Below are positions 41,311-53,099 of a stretch of DNA of 64,000 nucleotides, one piece after another (positions within the stretch are counted from its first letter, which is position 1; the number at the start of each line of letters is the position of its first letter). This DNA comes from Eustoma russellianum (lineage: Eukaryota; Streptophyta; Magnoliopsida; Gentianales; Gentianaceae). The stretch lies in NCBI GenBank assembly GCA_036186865.1, contig AP025043.1:30885996-30949995 (forward strand), given 5' to 3'. The position numbers and the translations under genes were made by a program. The notes under the pieces are model-generated. The model saw only the letters and a program-made list of their open reading frames with translations, made no database searches and was not told the origin of the DNA.

Positions 41311-43178
41311 CATTCTTACACTCTCCAATCAAACTACAATCACTCCTCCCGCACCCTATGTCGGCTGGCCAAAGACAAGCCACAAAGGAGAATATTTTTC
41401 TCTTCTTTAACCATTTCTTCACTCCATTTCTTACAAGACCATTACCCACTTTTTCCACCTTCTTCCATCAACTTTCCAGGACAATAATGAAGTATTCCTT
41501 CCCTTCCCAAATTTCCAAAACCGTCCCCCTCTCTTCTCTCTCTCTCATTTTTCATCTTCAATCCGTTACATCTCCTACACTTAGCAAATTTTCTCTTCTT
41601 ATATTCTCTTTCTTTCTCAAGCAAGAACAAAGTTTTACAAGCCCCACTTCTTCTTCATTTGGCCAAGGTTACAAGTAAAGAACAAGGAGTAATTTTTTTC
41701 TCTCCATCTCTTACACACTCTCTCTTCCTCTCTCCAAAGGAAGAACAAGTTTTCCATGTTCTTCCTCGCACCTACATGGCCGAAATGTTTAAGGGAAGAA
41801 AACAAAGAAACAGTTTCTTCATTTTCTCATTTCATACCTAGTAATTCTTCATCTTCAATCCTTTTCCTCCCCATGAAAAGAAAAACAAAGCCTTCTAACC
41901 TCCATTTTTCCACCATGGCCGAAATTTTCAAAGGCGAAACTAAGAAGGGATTCTCTTCTCTCATCTTATACATTGATCCAAAACAATAACTACAATATCC
42001 TCCTTCATTTTAAGCACCAAATTTTAAGGGTTTTAAAACTAAGATGCAGCAAGGTAAGAATACCATCTAAGATAACTTTATATTTCTCCATTAATCCATT
42101 TCCATAAGTTGCTCACTAACCCTTCCTTTTCTTGTCCAAAACCGTGGGTTATATAAGAGAAAAAGGAGAAGATTTTCTTCAAGCGAAGTGAAGAAATCTT
42201 CACTTTCATACTAAGGTTAAGTGATAAAGGCAAGTACTCTTTCCAGATCCTCATGGATTTTCAAAGATTTATGTATTTATGTTCATACAAAGTTGGAACA
42301 TTCATGATATATGTTCAAGGTTTTTTTATTAAGAATATGTAAAGGCTATGTTCTAAGTGATGTATAAAGTGCGATACGGAATATGTATAAATTCGACCAC
42401 CTTGAAGAAAAATAGACTTATCTGTGTAAATTAAATGAAATGAACACTCATATGTGAGATATGCAAAAGTTAAAGAAAGAAAATGAATCTATAAGATATT
42501 TTAAGAAAAGATTACTTAGAAGACATTTTATGCATGTGTTCATATGTTTTTCACGAAGACCATCACTAATGTGTTTATTTATGATTTTTGGTTTTCATGA
42601 ACTTTTATGTTCTTGATTTAGCATGTTATGAGGCAATCATATTCATGTCTAAGATTTTAATTCACAAAAGAAGTTTCTTGATGATCTACATGTTTAATTG
42701 TATATATGTATTTTTGGCTAAAAATAGGGGTTTTTACCCTATTTATATCATTTTCATAAGTTCCATCATTTGATACTTTTATGTATTTTATGATGATTTA
42801 TGAGACATTATGTTGATGGAACAAACTTGCATATAGTTGGAATGAATATCAAAGCAAGATATAGGTAAAAGATGTGATAAATAAGAATTTATCGGCCACA
42901 CAGTTGTTATTTGTTGTTATGTCGTGACCTGCTTTGTAATATGGTTTTCCTCCACCAAAAGTGAGGTTTTCAAAGTTAATAAAATGCAGGGTCTACTGCC
43001 CATTTATCCAAAAAAATATATGTATATATAGGTATTCGGCCATATGGCCCAAAGGGATAGAAAAATAAACTTTGTTACATGTTGTAAATATAGATATGGA
43101 TGTCATATAAGGATTTGACTAAAAGTCTAAAATATATAATAAAGAAGTATGTTAAAAGAATAGAAAATGCAAATATTA
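41311..43178 (+). other. Right part of split LTR-like sequence
   Basis: Continues from 19696. 42220-42275 (AAGGCAAGTACTC, AGATCCTCATGG) aligns with the sense strand of 29110-29160 in the 22710 LTR, so this is probably another gypsy LTR in plus orientation. 41311-41990 is C/T-rich with repeated TTGGCC- and ATGGCCGAA-like phrases. The frames at 41289-41678 and 41756-41989 are low complexity and not called. A LINE tail (42900-43016) and LINE 2 (from 43179) have inserted into it. Confidence 0.45.
42900..43016 (+). mobile_element. Short LINE 3' tail
   Basis: A segment with GGTTTTCCTCCACCAAAAGTGAG, ending in a run of seven A, parallels the 3' end of LINE 1 (GGTTTTCCTCCGCCAGAAGTGAA at 28744-28766). 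It is an extreme 5' truncation on the plus strand. ATATAGGTA occurs at 42859-42867 and 43026-43034 and could be a target duplication, though it is not directly adjacent to the A run. Confidence 0.5.
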
Positions 43179-43250
43179 TTTTTTTAATCAAAAGAGATTT
43201 GTTTTATTTATATAAACCTCACTTATGGCGGATGAATACCTTGATACATA

Positions 43251-43820
43251 TTACATGTCATCATATGCAAAATGTGAGTATAGCGCTATAATAATTTGTG
43301 ATCTCCAATCATATATGATATGTCGCATTAAAACCTTGCCAAGTAAAACCACCCTTGTGGATAAAACCTTGGCTAAGGAAAAAGCGTGCATATTTATATA
43401 AAAGGAGTGTGTATCTATATGATGTTGTCGTATGTAATACAATTGTAAGTCCATCGTCGTTGCCTTGTCACGTGTGAAGGGATGAAGAGATTTTGAGTTG
43501 TATAGAACAAAGATGATGCTTCTTCCAATGAGTGAAGGTGAGCTCCATATTTGCGCAGTTCCTTGTTCATAATAGCTCCTCCCGCAATCCCAGTGCCAAC
43601 ACATGCAAGTGATGAAAAACATTGTAAGCAATAGAGAATAGTTCATTTCTAAAAGAGTGAATCCATAATTTGAGTGAGCATTACCTGCGTTTTCTGTATA
43701 CAATGATACAGAGAACCAGCCAGAAAAACACGTAATGAAAGCTATAGCAATCAAGCATACCCGGGTTGCCCATACCAGTTCAAGGCATAGGCAACGATCA
43801 GAAGCAATGTTGTCATCCAT
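43251..43820 (-). CDS. Possible third ORF of LINE 2, hydrophobic protein
   Basis: A 189-residue frame whose ATG overlaps the ORF2 stop by eight bases (ATGGATGA). The N-terminal half has two hydrophobic stretches (VCLIAIAFITCFSGWF and YSLLLTMFFITCMCW) that look like membrane segments. The C-terminus (INMHAFSLAKVLSTRVVLL) closely matches that of the frame at 27975-28781 in LINE 1. Since ORF1 and ORF2 of this same element also overlap by ATGA, the junction pattern is suggestive. The conserved end coincides with a conserved RNA motif, which could explain the similarity without coding. Confidence 0.35.
   Translation of the reverse strand: MDDNIASDRCLCLELVWATRVCLIAIAFITCFSGWFSVSLYTENAGNAHSNYGFTLLEMNYSLLLTMFFITCMCWHWDCGRSYYEQGTAQIWSSPSLIGRSIIFVLYNSKSLHPFTRDKATTMDLQLYYIRQHHIDTHSFYINMHAFSLAKVLSTRVVLLGKVLMRHIIYDWRSQIIIALYSHFAYDDM
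43314..43395 (-). other. Conserved LINE 3' motif
   Basis: Minus-strand counterpart of 28607-28684, with the same paired AAGGTTTTA units and the ATGCGACATATCATAT ending. Confidence 0.65.
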
Positions 43821-44160
43821 GTCGCAAGTTGGGAATTGTGTCAGTCTGCAGTGTTGCTCGAACTAGAGGTGGTAAATCCCTTAAGTGTGAGAATTGAGTG
43901 AGCAGTGGATGTTGTTGACCATGCTGGGCTAAGTAGTGTGCCGCCTTATTAATCTCCCGCGGTATATATTTTAATGTAAACGCCTGTGATACCAAGAGTT
44001 CATGCAATATGCACGCTAATGATGATCGTCGTTTTTGTACTTTTGCTAAGACACCCTGAGCATCAACTTCAACATCCAAATGATAGCCATAGGGAGCAAA
44101 ATATAAAATTGCTAACGCTGCAGCTTGGAGCTCAGCCTGGTCTGGAGTTGAAATGGGCAA
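43813..44160 (-). pseudogene. LINE 2 RNase H domain
   Basis: The open part carries the Glu of PDQAELQAAALAI, the Asp of VEVDAQGVLAK and the C-terminal REINKAAHYLAQ, where His again replaces the usual Asp. The domain start with the first catalytic Asp falls in the region before 44160, where the frame shifts (44112-44170). It ends at 43813, overlapping the next frame. Confidence 0.85.
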
Positions 44161-44699
44161 AGAGAATGATATAGCGCTAATAAAGACTCCAGTGGAATCT
44201 CGTAGAAGAGCTCTTGCGGCTGCGGTGCATTTCCCATGGGCTGCGTTACATTAAGTTTATGACGACCAGGAGGTGGAGTTTTCCAGCAGATCACCCTACA
44301 ACGAGACGTTGATAATGTTGGTATTAGTCCCATTTGAGTCAAAGTATTATCCGGTAATATATATTTCTTCCCTTTTTGTTCAAGTGTCCATTCATATATT
44401 GAGCGTCGAATCAGTTCTATCACCCCTCGTTTAGACCAGCGGCCTTCTCCAAAAACAATAGATGAATATGATTTCCATATTTCCCACATAAGATGGACTG
44501 GGAATATAATGCGAAGTTGTCCTTTAAGTGATTTACCCTGAGAGGATAACCACCATTGCATTAAGAACGGCCGATTCCATGATGATGTGACCATAGGACC
44601 ATCCAGACATAGACTAAAGTATTCCCAAATAGAAGACACCTCCGGGCATGTTAACAATATATGATCAGAAGTTATGATATTCATCAAACATAAAGGGCA
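44112..44699 (-). pseudogene. LINE 2 connector and start of RNase H
   Basis: A 191-residue frame containing the end of the zinc-finger-like connector (MNIITSDHILLTCPEV) and a linker that leads to RNase H (VICWKTPPPGRHKLN). It is separated from the upstream RT/connector frame by a stop at 44700 and from RNase H by a frame shift near 44160. Confidence 0.8.
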
Positions 44700-45514
44700 C
44701 TATGTAGGAAAAACCACTGCAAACCTTGCTATGTTCTGTGGGATAGGCAAGGCCTTATGATAGAATTGCCATAAAAAAGTCCTTTGCTTTGGATGAATAA
44801 GCTTATGCCAAACAAATTTATGCGAGAATAGCTTAACTCCAGTAGACCGTAACTGTTCATAAGCAACTTTTAGAATGAAGGATCTCTCCGGCATACCTGG
44901 CCAAATGATTGCGTCTGATACCGAAGCGGTAAGGGCGATACATGTAGGATGTATTCGACATATACGCTTCCACATTGGTGAGTCTGTAATTTTAAAAGTT
45001 AGAGTACCTTGTCCCCCGTATTTGGAGTGTAAAAAAGAGCAAAGAAATGTAGTTTGCATTTCGTATCTCCACCACAACCTACAAGAGTAAGCCAACTGCA
45101 AATCCTCCAAACTTCGAAGTCCCGGTCCACCCTCTTCTGTAGGGCAAAAGAGTTTTTCCATTGAAACACATGAATGACGCTTTATACCATCCATTGATCC
45201 CCAAAAGAATTTAGTCATCATTCTATGCAATAAAGCAATCAATCTAGTTGGAAGAAGAGAAACTGCTAAATGATGTAATGGAATAGCAGCCAGTACATAT
45301 TCAATCAAAGTTAGTCGGCCTGCGTAATTCAAGAATTTATTTTTCCACATACTCAGCTTTGATTGAAAGGATGTTATCAGAGAATTGTAGTAAGAAACTT
45401 GGGCTTTCCCTTTGAACAATGTTACTCCCAAATGCTTAATTGGCAGTGAAACTACTTGCATACGGATACAGTTTTCCAGTCTTCGGAGCTGCGAGTCATG
45501 AATATAGGAGGGAG
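44700..45514 (-). pseudogene. LINE 2 RT thumb and connector
   Basis: The frame 44700-45461 starts in the RT thumb (VVSLPIKHLGVTLFKGKAQV). It has the plant LINE connector phrases TKFFWGSMDGIKRHSCVS and GGPGLRSLEDLQLAYSCRLW, then the segment before the zinc finger (FVWHKLIHPKQRTFLWQFYH). CRIHPTCIA is shared exactly with LINE 1. A stop interrupts it at 44700, in the zinc finger. Confidence 0.85.
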
Positions 45515-46636
45515 CTACAAATTGGCCTTTTTAATAGTTAACCGCCTGTCCTGTCGCATTTTATAAAGCTGTAGATACTGCCGAAACCTATCAATATTTT
45601 TTAGATTGCCATTGATGAATATCAAAAGGTCATCCGCAAATGCAAGGTGAGATAAGCAGGGGTGCGCTCTACCAACATTATATGGCTGTATTGCACCTTG
45701 ATTGATCAAGTGATTTAATCCCCTGGAAAAAGCTTCAGATGCTAGGATAAATAATAGTGGAGATAACGGGTCCCCTTTTTTGACCCCCCGTGATGGTTGG
45801 AAGAAGCCTGCTGGTTCTCCATTGATGAGGATAGATATATAGGTGCCTTGTAAATGATTGAATATCATCGTAATCAATCGTGAATCAAACCCAAAGAGAT
45901 GAAGTAGTTTTGTCAGAAATTGCCAATTTACTCGATCAAATGCCTTCATCATGTCTACTTGATCATTACGTTTGAATCTCGAACTTTTCTATCTAAGTAA
46001 TGTGTCATTTCCTTCGCCATCAATATATGATCAGTGATGTCTCTTCCTTTTAAGAAGCCTGCTTGATCTGTTGATATAATGCGCAGCAGGATTGGCTGGA
46101 GTCTTGTTGCAAGGATTCGTGTGGCCACCTTAGAGACAAAGTTTGCCAAGCTAATGGGCCTAAAGTTTGAACATTTTTTCGGTGCAAGCTTTTTTGGAAT
46201 GAGTGTAATCAACGTACTACCCATGGCATGGGGAAGAGGTAGTCCTAGGAAAAATTCCTGCATTGCCATTAGCATATCATCCTTTAGAAAAATCCAGCAC
46301 GTACGAAAGAATTGACCATTATAGCCATCTGGCCCAGGGGCACTTTTCGGATTCAGTGACCATACCGCCTCTTGAATCTCAGGCATTTGTGGCAAGGCTA
46401 TTAATTCTGCATTTTCCTCTGTAGTGATCAACGAAGGTATCACATTCAGCAAAAACTCTTCATCTTGAATGGATTCTGCTGTGAACAATTTGGCACAAAA
46501 TGAGACTGCTTTGTGCTTTATAGTAACTGGATTGTCACATAATTCGCCATCTTCAGTGGATATAGTTGAAATGAACTGTCTATGTTGACGGTCTTTGACT
46601 ATGTTGTGGAAGTATGAGGTATTGGCATCTCCCACA
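45515..46636 (-). pseudogene. LINE 2 reverse transcriptase
   Basis: Two frames, 45955-46636 and 45515-45952, meet at a frame shift inside the LDMMKAFDRVNW motif. Blocks seen: GDANTSYFHNIVKDRQHRQF, SLNPKSAPGPDGYNGQFF, STLITLIPKKLAPKKCSNFR, TDQAGFLKGRDITDHI, KAFDRVNWQFL, GVKKGDPLSPLLFI and the catalytic box LAFADDLLIF with both Asp. Unlike LINE 1 the catalytic centre is intact. The upstream end is set by the solo LTR at 46637. Confidence 0.9.
46632..46636. repeat. Target-site duplication CCACA (left)
   Basis: Identical to 49088-49092 on the other side of the solo LTR. Confidence 0.93.
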
Positions 46637-49087
46637 TGTAGGATCTGCAAGGCACCACTAAACGGGAGGTTGAATGGTGGGTGCGAAAAATATGGTTTTT
46701 AAAATTAGTTTGAACCAAAAACCCAACTTCTCAAAACAGTTTCTGTTTTCAGGACCAGTATTAAAACATTTTAAAATCTAGGTTGAAGGTCTTCAAAAAA
46801 TCTGAACTTTGGAGAGAACTTAGCCTCAGATGTTATGAGTGTCCCCTAAATATTTCAGATTTAAATTCAACCTCTAACCCCTTGAACATATGTTGGTGGT
46901 CAGATTGCGCAAATCTGCCAAAAACGGTACACTGATTTGAAAAATTAATTCCTATTTGTACAAAACTCCAAATGATCTGAAAATTTAAAGATTAACCCCT
47001 TATAAGGTTTATATAAATGAGTTGAAACAGGTTTGAAAAATTCTTTTGGGAAATTAGTCAAATATGATCAAAGTCTCAACCTTTGCAAGCCTGAAAATCA
47101 GACTGCACTAGTCTCAGAACTTTGGACATTTGGATGACTTATACTTGTCCAAAAGGATTGAAACTTGTGCCAAAAGAACCTTAGAACGTGGGACTATGTT
47201 CCCTGAAAGTTTCATGATTTTTAAAATTTGTTTACTATTTTTACGGACGTGATTAAAAATAGTAAACAGTGCTGAAATAGAAAATCAGTGCTGAAAGTAA
47301 ATGACATCAAGAATTTTATAATGGTTCGGTTATCAACAACCTACTTCAGTCTTCGAGGAACACCTTCCTCGGTTCACACTAATCATACAACTCAAAAACA
47401 CCTTACCACAGGGTTGATGGAATTACACACCATTCCAACCCTTTACAAACCTTATACGTTGAATACAATGCACACGAACACCACCACCTTGCACGATTGA
47501 AGATTGATCACACCTTGATCAATCTTTTACAAAGATAAAGAATGTGTGGTGGTCTAAAAACGCCTTAAAAACGCCTAGATGCATTGCACACAATAAGGCC
47601 TTAAAAACGCCTAGATGCATTGCACACATGCTGAAATTTTCAGCATGTGTGATATCCAAGAATATCACTTTTTTTATTCCATAAAATATTTAAAACACTT
47701 CCAAATTATCTTCTAATTAATCCATCTTAATCAAGACACAAAATATGACCCATATTAATGTAAAAATCGTCCAACCAATTAGCACATGCTGAAATTTTCA
47801 GCATGTGTCACAATTATGACAAAATTTGAAATATTACCTTCTGTAGCTTCTTTCTTCAAGTCACCAACATTGTATGATTGATTCTTGACCAATCAATATG
47901 CCAACAAGGCTCCACATGTACTCCATCTCAGCTGTATAGGCGTGTCCAACATGTATATGCATATGCTGAATTTTATTTTTGCAAACTTTGTAAAATAGTG
48001 CATATTTAATAATACACCCATGTTATATTCGAATCAGCCCTTAATTTAATTTTCTAGAACACTTTAAGATGTATGACATATGTAAAAAGTGTCTAGATAC
48101 GTGTCGTATGATGTTCAAAAAATGTTCCATGTCTTGTGTACGTAGAAAACCGAATTTTCGATGTTTATCGATTACCCGATTTTTCTCTAATTAAATTCCA
48201 AATTTTTGCACATGTTATATATATTATGTTACACATAATATTTATAATATAAACTTTAATTCTCAGCTCTTGGCTGGTCTAAAGTGGCGCCATTAACATG
48301 TGACAAAATTGAAATTGGAGTCTCCACAATTTGGCCTTAATGTAGGGTGATTTGTGTGTGCCAACATGGAATGATTTTATGGCTGGAAATATCATCATAG
48401 CCACGAAAATAATAATGATTTTTGAGGTGTAGGGGCTGGCCATCTATTTATGGCAAGTACGTGACACGTTGGCAAAGTTTCGGTATTCGCCCGATACGAC
48501 AATTTTTGGTTTAGAACCTTTTAACGTGTCGTATTTAATTTGTCATCACCATGACTTATATCATATGATATAAGACCTGAATATACTCATAAATATGAGT
48601 TAAGTATGGTGGTGTGACGTTAACGTACGTACGTAAAATATATAACGTGTCGGTAGTACGTTGGAATACATGTGTATGTGCCTTTTTCAAAAAATCTGAA
48701 AATATATATTTTTGTGTATATATATGCGTGTATAATAAAGGGAGGAGGAGACTTTCCTTTCTTAGTCTTGTTGCCTTTGTGCCTTGTCCAAATGTTGCTT
48801 CCTTTAATGAACTACTTAGTTTAATTAACTAAGTACTTCACTTAATGAACTAGTTTAGTTCATTAATGGTGGCACCTGAAAATAGTATAAACACAACAAA
48901 TGTTTGCCATTTGATGTAAGCTTTAAAGCTTCATGGCTCGTTAGTACGGCAACATTATATATAAACTGTATAAAGCAAGTTTTACGCAATATGTCATGCA
49001 CATTTATATCATGCACGTTTTTATGCAATATGTCATGCACATTTAAATCATGCATTTTGAAATCACTCAAACCCCTTTATCTCTACA
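46637..49087 (-). mobile_element. Solo LTR of the copia-type family (LTR4)
   Basis: 2451 bp in reverse orientation to LTR1-3. The plus strand begins TGTAGGATCTGC and ends ATCTCTACA. It is flanked on both sides by CCACA (46632-46636 and 49088-49092). The duplication shows insertion of a full element followed by LTR-LTR recombination. It is more diverged than LTR1-3, with an internal duplication at about 47556-47633. It retains two 25-base palindromes (47625-47649, 47783-47807) and the AATGAACTA/TAGTTCATT hairpin (48844-48864). Removing it and one CCACA joins the LINE reading frame (KWM to VGDAN). Confidence 0.93.
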
Positions 49088-49092
49088 CCACA
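49088..49092. repeat. Target-site duplication CCACA (right)
   Basis: Second copy, directly after the solo LTR end TCTACA. Confidence 0.93.
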
Positions 49093-49587
49093 CTCATCCA
49101 TTTCAATCTAGCCCGCTGTTCCCAGTACAATAGTTCTCGTTTGGCTACTATTTTGTACTGAGCTTGAGCTTGTTGATAAGCTTGACGATTTACTGGTGAA
49201 GGATGATTGTCATACCTTTTCTCTAGTTGTATTGCGCATTTTTCTGCCTCTTGTAGATTGTCAAAAACATTTCCAAAGACTGCAGTGTTCCATGTACGCA
49301 GATCCCATTTTAATAAAAATAGCTTGTCATATAAACCTCTCATACCTCCACGAGTGGGATAGGAGGCCCAGGATGCTTGGACATAAGGCAAAAGGTCTTG
49401 ATGATCAAGCCACATATTTAGGAAACGAAAAGATTTTGGACCCTGCTGTTGATGCTGCACACATCGCAACAACAACGGGGCATGATCAGATGTAAGTAGA
49501 GACAAATGATTCACTCGCAAAAGATTGGAACCGAGTATTAAAAGACTCTGAACAGAAAAATCGATCTAGCCTTCTCTTTACAACTCC
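49093..49587 (-). pseudogene. LINE 2 endonuclease end and RT N-terminal linker
   Basis: The frame ending at the solo LTR contains the C-terminal endonuclease motif (VNHLSLLTSDHAPLLL, with the catalytic SDH). It continues with FRFLNMWLDHQDLLPYVQAS and the RT leader RELLYWEQRARLKWM. A frame shift lies at about 49520-49560, after an RRLDRFF-like segment that belongs to the endonuclease. Confidence 0.82.
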
Positions 49588-50139
49588 TTAGCCACGTCCA
49601 TTAGACCAAGTATACGTTGATCCCTCAAAGGGCAGATCAATGAGAGCACAGTGAGCAACACAATCTTGAAATTCCTCCAAAAAGGAGATATTTGGGGTTG
49701 ATACACCAGCATGTTCATTCACTGAAAGGAAAGTATTAAAATCGCCCCCTATTAACCAAGGCTCAGAGTATGTGTCATAATGTTGCTGCATTGCATTCCA
49801 TAATCTTTGCCGATCTATGATTGTATGTGATCCATAGACTGGGGTAAACCAAGTGGTGTAATCAGACTCAATTAGATGAAAACGGAAAAAGGAGCATTGT
49901 TTTGCTTGAATAGTCTCTAGTAGTCGAAGTGAAGAATGATTCCAAAACACCCAGACTTTCCCTGCACAGACTACCTCTGCATTTGAGAAGTTAATTTTAA
50001 GACGAAAACGATGTGTGTGTGTTGCTATTTTTTTTGGTTCAATAATCATAAGCAATTGAATTTTGTGAGCGTTAAGCAGTCGCTTCAATCTAACTAAGGA
50101 TGTGGATATACCACATGCATTCCAGACTAAGCAATTCAT
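49588..50139 (-). pseudogene. LINE 2 endonuclease (start of ORF2)
   Basis: An AP-type endonuclease nicks target DNA for LINE insertion. The frame starts MNCLVWNACGISTSLVRLKR, with the first catalytic Asn, then MIIEPKK with the catalytic Glu, VYGSHTIIDRQRLW, and WLIGGDFNTFLSVNEHAG with the Asp/Asn pair. It ends in TYTWSNGRG at a TAA (49588-49590). The ATG overlaps the ORF1 stop (ATGA), which supports this start. Confidence 0.9.
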
Positions 50140-50414
50140 TGATCAGCTTGAGTTTGGGAGCTTGAAGAGCGAGTAGTTCTATCTACTAATGGTTGATAAC
50201 CTTTTATCATCTCCTGCTTTGTACGTCGTCGTCTTGGTTTAGGATGGGGGAGATCTTGCTCAATATTAAGTAACTCTGTTAAGGGATGGGGATTCCTTTC
50301 ACATGTTGATAATATCTGTTGGAACTGCTCTGATGCTGCTAACATCCCTGCCTTCAAAGATTCTGACTGAACTATTCCTTGATGGGAGTCCTCAGTAGAT
50401 GTATTGACTTGACA
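50136..50414 (-). pseudogene. LINE 2 ORF1, C-terminal fragment
   Basis: About 90 residues of an upstream frame that ends 4 bases into ORF2. It is polar and basic (KPRRRRTKQEMIKG), as expected for an RNA-binding ORF1 tail. Its N-terminal part is missing because the LTR beginning at 50415 cuts it. The open frame running on into 50510 is LTR sequence. Confidence 0.7.
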
Positions 50415-51239
50415 TGTGGCGCCCCACACCTCGGCCCCACCAAAGTCGGTGCACCCGCCGTACTTCACTAAGGAGAGTACTAAGCGGCGTCTATACATGT
50501 CATGATCCATGATATAGATGCATGGATTTTCGCGCTTACACGTAAATAATTAAGCGAAACCGTGGCAGAATTTAAAACTTCAAATTAAAAACATCCTCAC
50601 AACCATTTAAGTTTACAAACCCACATCAAATGTATCGAAAGTGACAAAAGAAAATGTTTTCCGTCCCCAAATACATAGTTCAGTCATCAATCAGAGCTGG
50701 CAAGTCAAGTCTCCTAAATCCGTCCGTCCTTCACTACACTCACGGGTAGAGAACCCTAAATTCATCTCCGATCCACTCTACTTTGTCCCCTGCAACCTCT
50801 GGGAGGAAAAATAGGGGGTGAGTGACAAAGTCACCAGCAAGTATACTATAATAATTGAGGATTAAATGGAAAGTGCGTACAAGAACCGAACCCCAAAATT
50901 TTGGTTTAGAAGCATACCTGCCCTCCATCCAATATTCGATAGGGATCATCACTTAGTGCATCAAGATCATAACTTAAATAAAATCGTCACTTAATGCAGA
51001 ACATAACAATAAAAGACTGTACCTCGCATCAATTCATAACATAACAAGAATCATCACTTAGGGACGTCATACTTAGGGTCTACGAGGTCATCACAACTTA
51101 GTCTAAATATCATGTGTCACTACATAATGACTTAATGAATGTAACAAGCATGTATATGTACGTGTGATGCATCATGATGAAAATGAGAATATGATCTTTT
51201 CATGCTTTTCTTTCAAATCATCATCGTCGTAAAACAATA

Positions 51240-51430
51240 GAGTGTTCAGATCTATCTTCCAGGATCTGAACAGGTAACGTCTCCCCTTCGAATCTATTAT
51301 TCTCGGATTTGGAACGGTAAGTCATCTTCTTGTCGGGTCTATTCTCTCCAGGCCCGAACGGTCATCATCAGGTCTATTATCTCCGGGCCTGAACGGTCGT
51401 ACTGTCAGATCACTTAACCCGGATTTGAGC
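51240..51430. repeat. Degenerate minisatellite in LTR of element B
   Basis: Units of about 36-46 bp such as GGTCTATTATCTCCGGGCCTGAACGG recur four or five times. It holds the same relative place as the 43-bp array of LTR A, with different unit sequence. Confidence 0.7.
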
Positions 51431-52243
51431 GGGTTCTTATTGGCCAAGTTCATACTCACACACGGTACCGGTGGGGAAGCGTTCTTTTAAAACAAAAATA
51501 ATCTTTTTTTGAAAACGCTTTTCATCTTTCTTTCACATAAGATCATGCCATAAATCATGTACGTGACGATGATGCAATGCATGACATGTAGTATGCAAAC
51601 CTGTAGCGCCCCGCTCCCGAGCCCTAACATCGGGAACAGTGCACCCGCCGTATCTCACTAAGGAGAATACAAAGCGTTGAATCAATCTCTTACTTGTCAA
51701 AGATGACGTAGAATTTTTTTCGCGGAAACGTAACCCATTAGCATATATTAAACTTCAATAACCATCATTACATTGCTAAATAAAACTCTGGAAATAAAAT
51801 AGTAAAGTAGTGTGTGGAAATCCTCAAAATATAAATAAGAACAAAACAGCTGCAGCGTCCCCTCATATCCTAGCCGCAGCTCTCAACCAGCCCACTCTGC
51901 TATGTCCGTCCCATCCTCAATGAAGATATGCTCGTAGTCCTCATCCGGCTCACCTGGGAAGTAGGGGTGAGTGACAGAAATCACCCAGTAGATGTCCGCC
52001 TCAAACAAATACAAAACGTACCTACCGAAATGATATAGCCACATAGCACATAAACATGATATAACACATAGCACACAAATATAAGATAACTTGCATAAGA
52101 TAAAGTAAATGCGGTAAGTAAAGCACTCCACATAAAAATGCGCAAGTACGTGATGCATGGTCAATTAACGTGTGACACGCAACAAGAATCATGTCATGCA
52201 ATATGCCCTAGACCTATATGCAATGCATGATCCCGGGATTGAC

Positions 52244-52600
52244 TGGATGCCTGTAGCCCGTGCACTACAATCCACCCTTGCGGATGCCCGTGGCCCGTGC
52301 ACCACGATCCACCCCAACCGATGCCCGTGGCCCGTGCACCACGATCCACCATAACCAAGTATCCATGGCCCGTACACCATGATCCATCATAATCACATAC
52401 TCATGGCCCGTACACTATGGTCCTCTTCACTCGAGCGTCTGAGACCCGTACATCTCAGCCCACTCCCAATGCAATGCACGTGCCATGAATGCAACAACAA
52501 AATCGCCTGGGGCCCGTACGCCCATCCTCACCAACTCCGGCACTCAACACTAGTCGTCTGGGGCCCGTACGCCCATCCTCACCATCTCCGGCACTCAATA
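52244..52600. repeat. Minisatellite based on GGCCCGTGCACCA / GGCCCGTACGCCC
   Basis: Units of about 40-45 bp contain GGCCCGTRCACCAYGATCCA, shifting to GGGGCCCGTACGCCCATCCTC farther right. Seven or eight copies, progressively diverged. The plus and minus frames crossing it are not genes. Confidence 0.85.
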
Positions 52601-53099
52601 TTTAGCTTCATAAAATTTACAAATATTGGAAAGTGGTTATTTAGCATTCCTTTTATTTTTCTTAGCTTGTGCTAATTTTCTAGAATTTTCTACTAATTTT
52701 TCCTTATTTAATTCTATTTATTATTAATTATTTTAATTACTTATATTTATCAAAATTCATAAATTAAGTGGAAATAATTTTATTTTAACCTTTTATATTT
52801 TCTGGAATTTATTTAAAATTTTCTGATAATTAAATATATTTTTCTGGAATTTTAAACTAATTTTAATTAATTATTTATTATTTATTCATTTCAGAAATTA
52901 ATTTCCAGATTTTTTTTTATTTTTTTCGGCTTGGGCCGGCCTGCTACCTGGTCCGGTCCGCTGGCCATCCGGTCCGGTCCGGCAGCCTGGCCGGTCCAAC
53001 AATATTTTTTTTTTATTTTTTTTCTATTTCCTTCTAACCTCCATAAAATCTTCGTTTTAACTCCGATTAACCTCAAACCAGTTGCGTTGGACTCGTTAT

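Larger units (their letters stand above)
43179..50414 (-). mobile_element. LINE 2, minus strand, split by a solo LTR
   Basis: In sense order: end of ORF1 (50414-50136), endonuclease, reverse transcriptase, connector, RNase H, a further open frame and an A tail (T run at 43179-43185). It is interrupted at 46637-49087 by a copia-type solo LTR. At the 5' side it is cut at 50414 by the LTR of element B, which inserted into ORF1. It is related to LINE 1 in RT, RNase H and 3' motif. The rest of ORF1 should lie beyond the right edge of the window, past elements B and C. Confidence 0.9.

Noticed and set aside
41659..41989. Overlapping plus-strand ORFs with MAEMFKG/MAEIFKG phrases
   Set aside because: Repeated ATGGCCGAAAT phrases in a C/T-rich LTR-like segment give similar short peptides; no domain and no conserved frame.
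49196..49495. 99-codon plus-strand ORF
   Set aside because: Antisense shadow of the LINE 2 endonuclease/RT coding region.
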